Of a stretch of DNA of 64,000 nucleotides, positions 23,601 through 32,045 are shown in pieces. A program made the position numbers and the translations under genes. The DNA lies in assembly GCA_016859345.1 (NCBI GenBank), contig CM029128.1, forward strand, positions 16,451,104 to 16,515,103. Direction: 5' to 3'. A model generated the notes under the pieces. It worked only from the letters and a program-made list of their open reading frames with translations, was not told where the DNA came from and made no database searches. Source of the stretch: Istiophorus platypterus (lineage: Eukaryota; Chordata; Actinopteri; Istiophoriformes; Istiophoridae). Each line of letters begins with the position of its first letter. The first letter of the stretch is position 1.

Positions 23601-24797
23601 TTGCATTTCTTGTGTATCGCAACTGAGATTTACCAGAAGTGCGGCCACAATCATAACAATCCCAGTTTCAGAAACTCTCTTTAATGGCCCATATTTCCCC
23701 ACTGTACAGAGTCAGACTCAGAGGAACACGGGGTTATTTAGAAATATATTAAGCCTACATCATAGGGGTGCTAATATAAGACTGTACATCCACTATGTGT
23801 GAGAGTTTATTTGTGAGCACACACACATCACAGATAGTTTGGTCTGTGTTTATGTCTCGGCTGAATATATATTTACCTTTTACAGTGAATGAACCAATTG
23901 TAAAATATACTGTGGAAGAGAAAATACAGTTGATTCAGTCCAATTTAGTGATGTCACCAATGTGTTTATGTGGTTGGCTATTTGTGTTTGTTCTCTCCAA
24001 CCTCTGTGGTGGGAAAATGCACAACTCAGAAGTCTCCCTATACATTCTGTATGTGAAGATCATTAAATATAATCATCTGTGTCCCCTCTTCACCAGGTGT
24101 GTGTGCAGTGGGTAAGCCAATGTGTCTGATGTTCGAGTACATGGCCAATGGGGATCTCAACGAGTTCCTGCGCCGTCGATCTCCAACCCAATCAGTGCGC
24201 ACCATAAGCTGTGCCAGCCTATCAGGACGCAGCTTCTCCTCCGAACAGGAGGCGGGTCCTCTCTCCTGTGCTGAGCAGTTGTCAATTTCCAAGCAGATCG
24301 CTGCAGGAATGGCCTACCTATCGGAGCGCAAGTTTGTCCATCGTGACCTTGCAACCCGGAACTGCTTGGTAGGGGAGGAGATGGTGGTGAAGATCGCAGA
24401 CTTTGGCCTCTCCAGAAACATCTACTCAGCTGATTACTACAAAGCCAATGAGAATGATGCCATCCCCATTCGGTGGATGCCCCCAGAGTCTATTTTCTAC
24501 AACCGCTACACCACTGAATCAGATGTGTGGGCTTATGGTGTGGTGTTATGGGAGATTTTCTCCCATGGGATGCAGCCATACTATGGCATGGGTCATGAGG
24601 AGGTTATTTACTATGTGAGGGATGGTCACATCCTCTCCTGTCCTGAGAACTGTCCTCTGGAGCTTTACAATTTGATGAGGCTTTGCTGGAGCACACACCC
24701 GTCAGATAGGCCCAGCTTCAGTAGTATACATCGGATACTGGAGCGTATGCATCAAAACACACTAAGTATGAATACTGAGCCTGAGGCTGACTGCTAA
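721..24797 (+). CDS. musk: MuSK, muscle-specific receptor tyrosine kinase (16 exons in window, 5' end missing)
   Basis: Receptor tyrosine kinase of the postsynaptic muscle membrane; with LRP4 it responds to neural agrin and drives acetylcholine receptor clustering through Dok-7 (family knowledge). Exons: 721-847, 1452-1603, 1767-1894, 2126-2267, 2418-2542, 5468-5627, 6107-6113, 7690-7953, 8159-8352, 8858-8881, 9033-9121, 13562-13736, 18398-18584, 18656-18847, 20872-21020, 24097-24797. All introns are GT-AG and all phases agree; the sum plus one upstream base is 939 codons with the stop. Domain order is Ig1-Ig2-Ig3, Frizzled-like CRD, kringle, transmembrane helix, NPMY juxtamembrane motif, kinase. 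The kringle explains why it is longer than mammalian MuSK. The first exon here starts in phase 1, so the signal-peptide exon lies upstream of position 1. The identification rests on near-complete agreement of the kinase domain and of every extracellular domain with the MuSK family; ROR kinases share the CRD and kringle but not three Ig domains in this order. Confidence 0.96.
848..1451 (+). other. musk intron, no other feature
   Basis: 604-bp AT-rich intron with consensus gtaagt donor and a pyrimidine-rich acceptor ending ccaccag. Nothing else was recognised. Confidence 0.8.
1452..1603 (+). CDS. musk: musk exon b: C-terminal half of Ig domain 1
   Basis: Carries the second Ig cysteine in EYCCVASNG and the extra MuSK-type cysteine in SCGALQ. 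The YCC...SCGAL pattern gives Ig1 a second disulfide, typical of MuSK. Leaves in phase 1; donor gtacgt. Confidence 0.94.
1767..1894 (+). CDS. musk: musk exon c: N-terminal half of Ig domain 2
   Basis: Reads KPQIKRHPTNVTLLVE, then VLPCVTLGNPKPDVTWLK with the first cysteine and tryptophan of Ig2. Ends exactly on a codon (phase 0), donor gtatgc. Confidence 0.94.
2126..2267 (+). CDS. musk: musk exon d: C-terminal half of Ig domain 2
   Basis: Carries the diagnostic IHNIQKEDAGQYRCVARNS, the Ig2 DxGxYxC motif. Ends with one base of a split codon; donor gtaagc. Confidence 0.95.
2418..2542 (+). CDS. musk: musk exon e: N-terminal half of Ig domain 3
   Basis: Reads APARILRVPKEK, then VTLDCNATGNPIPTITWLE with the first cysteine and tryptophan of Ig3. 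The acceptor follows a short TG/T-rich stretch. Ends phase 0 at a gtaagt donor. Confidence 0.94.
3941..4060 (+). repeat. Degenerate tRNA-derived SINE
   Basis: An A-box-like string (tggctcaggtgg, 3947-3958) is followed 34 bases later by a degenerate B box (gacttgattcc, 3992-4002), then text of the kind seen in common teleost tRNA-SINEs (cagctcctcctgtctatgtg). The B-box mismatch argues that it is no longer transcribed. The 3' end is uncertain. Confidence 0.55.
4729..4753 (+). repeat. (TG)n microsatellite
   Basis: About 12 uninterrupted TG units in the musk Ig3 intron. Confidence 0.9.
5100..5345. repeat. Teleost-type interspersed repeat (class not assigned)
   Basis: The block has phrases remembered from repeats scattered through many fish genomes: a 'tagcagggagctgattt' segment, 'gatggcggacagacaaag', then 'gctaaagagccaaatactc' and 'gtagagaccaaaa'. 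No coding potential or tRNA boxes are visible. Edges are approximate, and the identification rests on recall, not on a search. Confidence 0.45.
5468..5627 (+). CDS. musk: musk exon f: C-terminal half of Ig domain 3
   Basis: Contains LYTCLASNRHSAG, the second Ig3 cysteine, then a strand ending TARITVA. The acceptor follows a run of T. Ends in phase 1 with a G; donor gtagtg. It cannot be joined in frame to the main acceptor at 7690 without the 7-nt microexon. Confidence 0.94.
5628..6106 (+). other. musk intron before the microexon
   Basis: 479 bp with a pyrimidine-rich 3' half and acceptor ccccatag. No other feature seen. Confidence 0.7.
6107..6113 (+). CDS. musk: musk 7-nt microexon (Glu-Trp-Arg junction)
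   Basis: The seven bases agtggag are flanked by a pyrimidine tract plus ccccatag upstream and a consensus gtaagag donor downstream. Joined to the G left by the previous exon and the G opening the next, it reads GAG TGG AGG (E-W-R). The Glu-Trp matches the position after Ig3 in mammalian MuSK. It supplies the single base (7 mod 3 = 1) needed between exons ending at 5627 and starting at 7690. Use in mRNA is inferred, not observed. Confidence 0.78.
6114..7689 (+). other. musk intron after the microexon (1.6 kb)
   Basis: No exon seen. It holds a purine-rich AGAG tract near 6540-6620, a CAGACAGG-rich stretch near 6940-7175 and an (ATAATG)-like run near 7555-7590. The acceptor is cctccgccaccag. 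Confidence 0.7.
7690..7953 (+). CDS. musk: musk exon: Frizzled-like cysteine-rich domain, part 1
   Basis: Reads VAGYCSAYRGDVC, then LVFFNSSLSDPEDM and cysteines in MQCSP, SLLCHS, PDCNP and PVCR. This is the N-terminal part of the CRD shared with Frizzled and ROR receptors, implicated in Wnt binding by MuSK (family knowledge). Six of the ten CRD cysteines are here. It ends two bases into the Arg codon after PVC; donor gtagca. Confidence 0.94.
8159..8352 (+). CDS. musk: musk exon: Frizzled-like cysteine-rich domain, part 2
   Basis: Reads EHCLAVKELYCHKEWLVLE and later LLPNCQALPSLLTDPDACTH, giving the last four CRD cysteines. The same AVKEL-C-KEWLV string occurs in mammalian MuSK. Ends phase 1; donor gtacga. 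Confidence 0.94.
8353..8857 (+). other. musk intron, no other feature
   Basis: 505-bp AT-rich intron. The open frame running on from the previous exon is intronic read-through after a gtacga donor. Confidence 0.75.
8858..8881 (+). CDS. musk: musk 24-nt linker exon between CRD and kringle
   Basis: Short exon after an attacag acceptor, coding (G)D-I-K-K-D-Q-V-T and ending one base into the next codon at a gtaagt donor. Its length divides by three with phase 1 at both ends, so it could be skipped without a frameshift. It corresponds to the Asp-Tyr-Asn-Lys-type linker after the CRD in mammals. Confidence 0.82.
9033..9121 (+). CDS. musk: musk exon: kringle domain, part 1
   Basis: Reads TCYDRGRFYQGSVNVTRSG then IPCQPWSQQ: the first two kringle cysteines and the YxG...T.SG..CQ.W signature. 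Acceptor ctctcaacag, donor gtacca, phase 0 at the end. Mammalian MuSK lacks this domain, whereas Torpedo, frog and chicken MuSK have it (literature knowledge). Confidence 0.93.
9736..9792 (+). repeat. (GT)n(GA)n compound microsatellite
   Basis: About 19 GT units run directly into about 8 GA units. Confidence 0.93.
9887..9910 (+). repeat. (AC)n microsatellite
   Basis: Twelve AC units, complementary to the GT tract about 95 bases upstream. Confidence 0.9.
10161..10187 (+). repeat. (TTA)n microsatellite
   Basis: Nine TTA units in the kringle intron. Confidence 0.9.
13562..13736 (+). CDS. musk: musk exon: kringle domain, part 2
   Basis: Reads IPELKNSDNHCRNPGG, DKPWCYTSNP and IRWEYCAVLQC, the last four kringle cysteines with the canonical NxCRNPxG and PWCYT motifs. 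Acceptor ccctactgtag; ends phase 1 at gtaccg. Confidence 0.95.
14970..14994. repeat. (AT)n microsatellite
   Basis: About 12 AT units immediately before the degenerate tandem array. Confidence 0.9.
15013..15775. repeat. Degenerate tandem array, ~150-190-bp units
   Basis: The anchor ttcacagtg, or a close variant, recurs at 15013, 15205, 15383, 15555 and 15706, i.e. steps of 192, 178, 172 and 151 bases. In most copies it is preceded by a TTTTTAAATGAGA-like string and followed by a C/T-rich stretch, AAAGACAAA-like text and an 'aacagaagaacaac'-like segment. Four to five diverged copies are visible. No coding potential is apparent. Confidence 0.7.
16630..17078 (-). CDS. Putative 3'-terminal coding exon of an unrecognised antisense gene nested in musk
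   Basis: An open frame of about 149 codons ends in TGA at 16632-16630. The frame is open from a strong acceptor on the minus strand (TTTTTTCGCTCTTCCTATTTAG, with AG at 17080-17079 and a TGACTAAT branch-point-like site just upstream) and enters in phase 1. An internal ATG at 17040 could also start a 136-residue protein. The product is rich in Pro and His, not low-complexity, with strings such as PHHRLKDFPIIPYKGSFRFY, VATPFFNVEPEQ and LPEWTELGARWADRR. The DNA is clearly more GC-rich than the surrounding intron. I do not recognise the family. No upstream exon or AATAAA was found, so it may be a real last exon, a relic or a retrocopy fragment. Confidence 0.5.
18398..18584 (+). CDS. musk: musk exon: extracellular stalk and transmembrane helix
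   Basis: A Pro/Ser/Thr-rich stalk (PSTTTVSSPAYSMS) leads into a hydrophobic helix, VIVVILTALAAVVFLTITIL, closed by the stop-transfer CRRRRKQWRNRK. Acceptor gttcttcag; ends two bases into an Arg codon at a gtatag donor, followed by a 71-bp intron. Confidence 0.95.
18656..18847 (+). CDS. musk: musk exon: juxtamembrane region and kinase P-loop
   Basis: Reads SALPSELLLDRLHPNPMYQR with the NPMY phosphotyrosine motif that recruits Dok-7 (family knowledge), then LEYPRNNIQYVRDIGEGAFG, the glycine loop GEGAFGRV. Ends AG in phase 2; donor gtgaga. Confidence 0.96.
20275..20328. repeat. (CA)n microsatellite
   Basis: About 27 uninterrupted CA units. Confidence 0.95.
20589..20625. repeat. (TG)n microsatellite
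   Basis: About 18 TG units, complementary to the CA tract upstream. Confidence 0.95.
20872..21020 (+). CDS. musk: musk exon: kinase N-lobe (VAVK lysine, alpha-C)
   Basis: Contains FTMVAVKMLKEEASADMQND (catalytic Lys in VAVK) and FQREAALMAEFEHPNIVRLL (alpha-C Glu). Acceptor tttgttgcag. The donor is gttggt, with T rather than A/G at +3, but only this site restores the LLG-VCAVGK junction with the last exon. Confidence 0.95.
21021..24096 (+). other. musk last intron (3.1 kb)
   Basis: AT-rich with an A-run near 21780, (CA)n at 22394-22414 and (GA)n at about 22932-22957. Open frames such as 22968-23339 show no recognisable domain and are taken as chance. Confidence 0.75.
24097..24797 (+). CDS. 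musk: musk terminal exon: rest of the kinase domain and C-terminus
   Basis: A single large exon with VGKPMCLMFEYM (hinge), a Ser-rich kinase insert, HRDLATRNCLV (catalytic loop), KIADFGLSRNIYSADYYKAN (DFG plus activation-loop tyrosines YxxxYY) and IPIRWMPPESIFYNRYTTE. The kinase appears complete and active. It ends IHRILERMHQNTLSMNTEPE-A-D-C and TAA at 24795-24797. The tail does not end in the Val-Ser-Val-type PDZ ligand known from mammalian MuSK. Confidence 0.97.
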
Positions 24798-25237
24798 CCT
24801 GGGAGATTTTGACAAAAACATGTCTGTCGCTGTGCAAGAAAACAATGAGTTACGCAGTTATTTAGTGCCTGAAACTACACTTTAAATGAACTCTGACCCT
24901 GAGCCTTAGCATACATTGAATACACAGACTGTAAAGTGATTTCAGTCTTTTTCCCTGCCAAATTTTCTCTACAAAAAACCCAAAGTTTTATCTTTACTAA
25001 AACTTTTGCTTCATAAAGACCTGTTATATTTATTAATTTGTGTATTTCTTACTTCTTTAATTCAGGACCTTAATTACCGACCATTTTGTAGCACACTACC
25101 CTACTAGGACAGGTCTGCGTTATTTATGAAACAGCCTAGGTCAAAACCTTTTAAATAGCTGGACTGCCCTTTATCTGTTAGCATCTCTCCAGCTCTCTTT
25201 GCTCACATACACAGTGATTTAATACAGCCAAATTCCC

Positions 25238-25243
25238 AATAAA
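25238..25243 (+). terminator. Candidate musk polyadenylation signal AATAAA
   Basis: The first AATAAA noticed downstream of the stop, about 440 bases into the presumed 3' UTR. A later AATAAA near 26545 is an alternative. Confidence 0.45.
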
Positions 25244-27349
25244 TCTGTTCTCTTTTACATTTATTTTTCTGTTTCTGTTGTCAGACAACAGAAATGGTAT
25301 GAAACAGTGACTGTAACACAGCTTATTAAGACCACATATTAACCAGCAGTCACCTCCAAGCCATTTCCAAGCTGCTGCTCTGCACTGCCAAAATCCAGAT
25401 TTTTTATTCGAACGTCATCTGACAAAATCACCATAAACATATGTTAAAGACAAGGGCTGCGCTGTGATTTTGGCTATATTTACTTGTAAAGTGAGCCCTT
25501 AGAGAGGAAGTTAGAGGTTCACGTCCATGTCAGCTGCCATGCAATCAATTGACTGAGGTCCACAGAGAGGTGTTCCTGCAGAAGGAAAGCCTGATTTTGC
25601 ACTTGCGGGCCATAATGGTGACTCTCTTTTACGGAAAGTCGCTAAGGTTTGTCCAAAAAATTGTTAGATTTGTCTCTAGGGTTTTTTTTTTTAAGAAAAG
25701 CCACTAAGGGGTTTGAAAAGTTGGAAAACCTTAAGACAAAGGTGCTAAAGTTGGCAACACTGCCTGTAAATGACATAATAGAAACAATTCATTTGGAAAG
25801 AACAATGACCAATGGGGAAACTCAAAGACTTGGCCAGCCGATCAGTGGAGTAACCTCATCACTCAGTCAGTCAGTCTGTCAGCGACATTTGCATTTATAG
25901 GGCTGGCCCCGCTGTTGCAGACCAGCCATAGATGTTAAATGCATGTATGAAGACTCTAACCCTGACCCCCGAGCCTTAACCTTTGAAGACTTGAAGCCAC
26001 TGACCCTGCAGTTAGACATCATTTAAAAAAAAAAAAAAAAACTGTGCTTCATCCATTGCTTGTAGAATCTTTTGGAATTTTTTTCCTCTTCATTTTGAGC
26101 TGTCAAGGTGTTACAAATGGTTAGAAAGTGTATGGATCATGATAGTTAAATCTTCATAGTAACTACATTTAATGTTTGTTAGTCGCCTCTAGCAAATTCC
26201 ACAGTGGCACACAATCACTTTAAACCATTGCTGTTGACTGTTTTTATAGAAAAGTTGCTATTCCACTTTTGGGCATTCTTGATTTATATATATTTACTTT
26301 TTTTCGTTTTTTCATTATTTTGACTTTTTTGTTGTTCACTTTTTTGACAGTGTTTAACACAGTGTTTGGTATAAAGAAATTATAGCAGGCATAGGTAAAA
26401 TTGGTAAAACGTTTTATTAATGAGTTCTTCTGACTTGTATCATCATTACCCATAAGCCTCTCACTGAAACACAGACACACACTCATCTGTTTTAATTATA
26501 AGTTGCAGAACCTCATTAACTGAATTCATTTCCGTTCCTTAAAATAAACTCTTTAGTGAGTGAAAAATGGCCAAATACTCCATGATGCGACAAAAATATC
26601 CTCATTTCAAAAGACTAAATTTTTATTGGCTCCCACAAAACAGAACTTTTCTCCTACAGATCAAACTTTCTGAATTATTTAATGTTTTATTATGACACAA
26701 ATATGACAACTCTATCAACAACATATCTTGTGTCATAAGTCTTTGTTTTGTAAATGTGTTTGATTAGGAGATTAATATCAAATGAGAGAAAATGTTGATG
26801 CTGTCAACTGAAAATGCCTTTCAGATTAATGGCATATTTTATTTCTTTTTAATGTGGTGTGATGTTATGTTCTGGTTAATTGTAACATTACATAAACAGT
26901 ACAATTTTCACCACATTTACTTCCCATTAAGTATGATATTCTTTGTATTGCTTGCAAATAAAAAAATTATTAAACATATTTGTGTTTTAGATCTGGGCAA
27001 GAATAACAGATGATGAGTGGGTGAGCATTAAATGTGCATGCCTCCCCTATGCTGTAAACAGATGTTTTAAATCTAGGAAATCCATGTGAAAAATTTGAAG
27101 ACTCACAGCCTAATATACTGTAGGTGATGTGATTGAAATTCACCAATAGGCAAATAAGGAGACTGATTTAGGAACAGGAATTACTAATCAGTCACAATAG
27201 GTTAGCAGGTCCTTTTGTCTTCCATTAAAACATTGATGGGAACCAAGTAATGCTCCTCATACATATATGTGAGGTCAGAAACAATGTTATTAAAGGGACA
27301 CCACCAATTTTGCTGATGTAGTTCACCTTACTCATTACAATGAGTATGA

Positions 27350-27490
27350 TTCAGTTCAATTCAATTCAATTCATTTTTTATTTATATAGCCCCAAATCAT
27401 AACAGAGGTTATCTCAGGGCACTTTTTATATAGAGCAGGTCTAGACCGTACTCTTTGTAGTTTATAGATTCACCTCATGAAAACAGCTGT
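27350..27490. repeat. Teleost 'CAATTCAATTCAATTC ... ATTTATATAGC' repeat
   Basis: A TCAATTCAAT-type run, then tttatttatatagccccaaa, tcataacagaggttatctca, gggcactttttatatagagc and aggtctagaccgtactcttt. This is the familiar 3' part of an abundant teleost retroposon (recall, not a search). Boundaries are approximate. Confidence 0.6.
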
Positions 27491-29281
27491 GCAATGTCGT
27501 CTCTGGATCCAGAAGAACTTTGTAAATTTTGAAAAAAATAACTCTCGTGATTTCATCAGCTACCTCAGCTTGGGCAGCTGCTTTTAACAGCCTGCATCAC
27601 GAACAGGAGGTGAGGGGTTTGAGAGAAGTTGACATTAAGGAGTTGGGGTAGTCTGACAAAATACACTTGTATGACCTACCATACAAGCTTGATTCACCAG
27701 GTACTAAAAGTTAGGACGTCTGAGTCTTTATGAAAATGCAGTGCTTAATTATTGGAGTAACACTCTTATTCTACCTTAATTCACTATCTAACATCAAACT
27801 GAAGAAAGGTAAACAGGGCCACTCAGCACTTTACCATGGCTAAATACCTGAAGACCACCAAAGGCCAGCATGTTCATTTCCCACATCATCCCATATCATA
27901 ATGTTATATATCTATAAATATAACTAAAACTATCACCAATAACTGAATTTCACATGAATTATTTGAGATATGTTTATTGTTTTGAAGCAATTATGTCTTA
28001 GATATCTGGGATAGATGAACTGACATACTGACCAATAATACCATCCTCAGGCCCTGGTTGCACTGTGCAAAGATCAGTCTTGTCAAGCATCTCAGAAAAA
28101 AATAAATGGGAGGCAGTGGCCCCACCTAGGCTGCTGCGTGTGGCTTTATGGCAAGAGTGTGGAACAGCAGTAAAACAAAACCACAGAAACCACATCCACA
28201 AACATACCCACAGCAAATGACACGTACCCTAAAACATTAGTTTCATCCAAAGAGTGGGACTGTTGCATGGACAGAGACAGACAGAGCATGGAGAATCACT
28301 GCACTTCACATAAAATTAACTGTGTTTATTTATTGATTTCACTGTGGAGAACATTGGTTTCAGTTGGTAAGACACAGAGGACAAGAACTTTAACTCAGCT
28401 ACTGTAAATTGTATGTCTCAGTTTCTCTGACTCTAAAATATTATCAGTTTTAAATGCCTGTTTCTCTCTGTTTATTTAATCAAAGGCCTCCCCTAATACA
28501 TTTTCCATATCAGGCCCTCATTCCCACCCAGCCGACACATCAAAAAAAATGTTCACCAAATGTTTTACCATGTGGGTGCTGCAGTGTTGTTTCTCACCAC
28601 GAGAGGGATCAGTGGCGGGAGCTGCAGCAGAGAAAGAGGGCTACCATAAAGAGCTTAGAGAGTAATGAGTAATTGTGAATTTCTGTGTGAATTACTGAGA
28701 ACGCTACTGTTTTCTATGATGTCTTCTAGAATGCATGTGTACTACTTATTTGTGTGTGGCTTTATATTTGTAATTGTAATAGTGAATGTGCCAGTGTTTA
28801 ATTCCAAGTGCACAAATCTGTGTATGTGAGTTTTATGGAGGATGTCTACTAGTGTGTGTGTGTCTGTGTCTGAGCTTGCATGCCCCCACCCCCTGGCTTT
28901 AGTGACTTATCAATTTTAAGATGAAGATTTTATCCAGTGGATAATATAAGAAACTTTTAAAATACAGTGGTTTCCAATCACTTTGGGTCTGACGTCTTAC
29001 AAAAGGCAGCGTGTAGTCAGGGTCTGTCAAATTGTATCTGAGTCTATTAGCTAATGTAACAACATTATCTAGCATTATCACCATTGCTACTATTGCTAAA
29101 TAAATGCCTGAGCTACATTTGTGCATGCTGTTGACCGAAAGATCCCCAATGACTCCATTGTATAACCTGTGCACATTCAGCTTCTCCTCATGCACTGCTT
29201 CTATGTCGATGGTCGCCGATGAAAAGAAGAAGTAAGAGAGCTCTGAGGTGCAGAGGCCAAAAGTACCGTGCAGCAGCACGT

Positions 29282-29718
29282 CACTACCTCTTTCGGGATT
29301 TCATTGGTGGGTGCTTTGGTAAAGTTGCCAAAGGCGTGAATTTGATCACATCACAGGATGTGACCCTCAAGACCCTGAAAACATAGACTATCGCAAATAT
29401 AGAGGGAGTTTATCTAAAAAATTTTTGTTACCTTTTATTGATTACATTTTGTTTATTAAATGAACTGCTGATACCATGTTATGTCACAAACAAGTCCCTA
29501 TGCCATTTTTCCTATTTTCTCCAAAGATCAAAATATTCAAAGTAGTGAGTGTCTTTGACCTGGTCAAGAAGAACATGGTTCACTTCTTTGAGAAGTTTGA
29601 ACATAAAGGACATACCCTTCTAGTACTTGAAATGCTGGACTGGAGTCTTCTTCAACTGTTGATTGGACAATGTGAGGAGCCACTGTCTCTCGCTGCTATA
29701 AGGCCAATAATGCACCAG
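29282..29718 (+). pseudogene. Broken HIPK-like protein kinase relic
   Basis: At 29282 the frame reads HYLFRDFIGGCFGKVAKGVN then QDVTLKTLKT and a stop, resembling a HIPK-family glycine loop and VA(I/L)K strand with one glycine-loop residue missing. At 29527-29718, after an acceptor-like ttttctccaaag, a 64-codon open block reads IFKVVSVFDLVKKNMVHFFE, KFEHKGHTLLVLEMLDWSLL and LSLAAIRPIMHQ, then gtaaag. That matches the N-lobe to hinge of HIPK-like kinases, which are expanded in fish. No HRD or DFG follows. The in-frame stop, damaged loop and missing C-lobe make it a pseudogene fragment with intron-like structure. Confidence 0.6.
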
Positions 29719-29885
29719 GTAAAGACTAAGTGGCTGTGTTAAATCAAAGAACAATTAATGGCAATATATTGTGCCAGCTGAGAAAAGAACTTACATACTG
29801 AAATAAATCATTTCAATTAGTATTTGAGAGGGAGGATTTTAAATTCTATTCTGGATTTTAGAGGAAGGAAATGCAGAGAAGCTAA
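29719..29885. other. Short spacer between the kinase relic and the LINE relic
   Basis: AT-rich, no recognisable feature. Confidence 0.5.
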
Positions 29886-31150
29886 CACAGGAGAGATATC
29901 TTCTCTTTTTCTAGTTCTTACGGGTACTTGCGCTGCAGCATTCTAGATCAGTTGGAGAGTATTTAAAAATTCGTTAGTACAGCTTGAAAATAAGGAGTTG
30001 CAATTATCCAGCCTATAAGTGACAAAAACATGTACTAGTTTTTCTGTCTTCTTGAGACAGGATGTGCCTGATTTTTACAATCTTACATGGGTGAAAAAAG
30101 GCAGTTCCTTGAAGTTTGTTTTATGTGGGAGTTAGAGGACACGTCCTGATCGAAGAAAACTCCAAGATTCCTCATGGTGGTGCTAGAGGCCAGAGCAATG
30201 ACATCTAGAGTGAGTATCATTAGATGGGTTTCTGAGGTGTTGCTGGCCAAGTTCAATAACTTCAGTCTTATCTGAGTTTAACAGCAAAAGGTTGCTGGTT
30301 GTCCTGATCATGCCTGAAGTTTAGCTCAACTGATTGATTTCATTGGGCTTAATTGAAAAGTACAATTGGGTATCATCTGCATAACAGTGGAGGTGTACGG
30401 TTTATGGATTGGTCCAAGCACAGAACATGGTGGAACTCTGTGATTGATTTTCAGTATATGGAGGATGTATTGTTAATGTGCAAAAACTGAAATCAATTTG
30501 ATAAATAGGACTTAAACCAGCTTAGAGTGATTCCTTTAATGCCAATGAAATATTCCAGTCTCTTTAATAGGATGTGATGGTCAGTAGTGTAAAATGCTTC
30601 ACTGAGATCTAACATGAGAAGGTCAGAGACAAGTTCATTGTCTGATACAATTACAAAATCATTTGTAACTTTCGCCAGTGTTGTCTCTGTGCTAAGATGC
30701 ACTTTCAATCCTGATTGAAAATCCTTAAGTAAATTATTATGTGAAAAGTCACACAACTTTCTGCATTCTCCTAGAGAGAAAGAGCATGTTAGATCCATAG
30801 TCTATAGTTGGCTAAAACACCTGGATTGAGAGTAGGCCATTTAAAAAGAGGTTTAATTACAGCCACTTTAAAGCATAATGGTAAATAACCTGTTTAGCTC
30901 GTTTCACAGAGGGTATGTTTTCGATTTGGGAGTATCTGTTTGAAATGTGAATTGGTTGGTGGTGAATCATAGGTTTGTGCTTAGGTATATGCTTCCTGTT
31001 TTGGATGGGAGCTGCTAAAGATGGGGTAGGAGCTATGCTAAGTCTACTTGCACCAGCTACTGAGGGCTGGCTACCTGCTGCAGCTAAGGATTTAGTTTCC
31101 TTAGTACTGAGTTGTACTTCCAATACACTGAGCCTCACTTCCATCGCTGT
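29886..31150 (-). mobile_element. Decayed CR1/L2-type LINE (ORF1-like piece plus reverse transcriptase)
   Basis: On the minus strand, 30900-30490 reads FKVAVIKPLFKWPTLNPGVL, then DFQSGLKVHLSTETTLAKVT, LDLSEAFYTTDHHILLKRLE and GIKGITLSWFKSYLS, the fingers/palm region of a CR1/L2-clade reverse transcriptase. The catalytic motif CYADDTQLYFS falls at 30372-30383, followed by LLLLNSDKTEVIELG and RNLGVFFDQDVSSNSHIK. Upstream, 31144-30857 has an SNRYSQIE-type ORF1-like segment. The endonuclease is missing, and frameshifts and stops interrupt the frame. Nearest functional class: non-LTR retrotransposon; inactive copy. Confidence 0.7.
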
Positions 31151-31784
31151 AAATAAACTACATTTATACCACTGACCCTAGAGGAGGCAGAGTTGTAACT
31201 AAACACAAGACACACTGAGCAAGAGAGAGCAGGAGAGACAGATGGAGAGAGAGAAGCCATCACTAAATTCTAAGATAAAGTAAGTGGCCAATCTGAACTG
31301 CATATAAACAGCTGTGAAGTAGTGAGAAAAACACTTTAAGAAGGACAGAGCTAAGTGTGCTTAAGCAGAACTAATGAAGGTTGAACTCTGCAGTGGTAAT
31401 TAGTTGCTATAATGAAGGAAAGGGCAATGTCAAGTGGGTAGGAGCAGAGCAGCAAAACACTAAACTAGTTGCATAAATGCCGGCAGTCAGAAATGAAACA
31501 GCACACTTACCTCAGCACGTTAGCCTTTAGTATGGACCAAAAGTAGTCAACTGACTGACCAAAGGACATTGCCATCCCTGGAGCAATGCCGTATATGGCT
31601 AAAATATACTTCTACTTATGTATTATTTGTTTTTGAAGTGAATATATGTCTGTATAGTGCATTTCAAAATAAGACAAGAGTCCAAATCCAGGAATTTAGC
31701 AAAAAAACATACATGAAAAGCCATAAATTATATTATTAAAATCTTGACTGAGCTATATAACTTTTTATATGTTGTGTCTGCTTG

Positions 31785-31817
<33 letters not shown>

Positions 31818-32045
31818 TTCTGGGATGCTCAAAGTAAACTGTTTAGAGTAGGCAGCAGGGAGTTTGGCCTTTCTAAACTGTGGATCGGACTGTCTTATAT
31901 CCACTTCCCCCTTGTGCTCTTCCCTCTCCTCACTTTTCACCTCCCACACATTTCTCTGCCAGGACCATGTTTACTCCAGTTTCATCTCTTCCCATCCTTT
32001 CTTTTCTTTCCCTATCTGTTCATGTCTTTATATGTTCTCTTTATA
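31151..32045. other. Intergenic DNA
   Basis: No gene seen. It contains (TG)n at 31783-31817 and a C/T-rich stretch before the Tc1-like element. Confidence 0.6.
31783..31817. repeat. (TG)n microsatellite
   Basis: About 17 TG units with one CG interruption. Confidence 0.9.

Larger units (their letters stand above)
24798..29281. other. musk 3' UTR and intergenic DNA
   Basis: Convergent intergenic region, AT-rich. Apart from the poly(A) signal it holds an A-run near 26024 and a teleost LINE-tail-like repeat near 27350-27490. No gene was recognised. The open frame at 28899-29279 on the minus strand shows no familiar motif. Confidence 0.6.

Noticed and set aside
28899..29279. 126-codon minus-strand frame beside the kinase relic
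   Set aside because: No recognisable motif, no splice signals and AT-rich composition; could be part of an unassigned repeat but unsupported.
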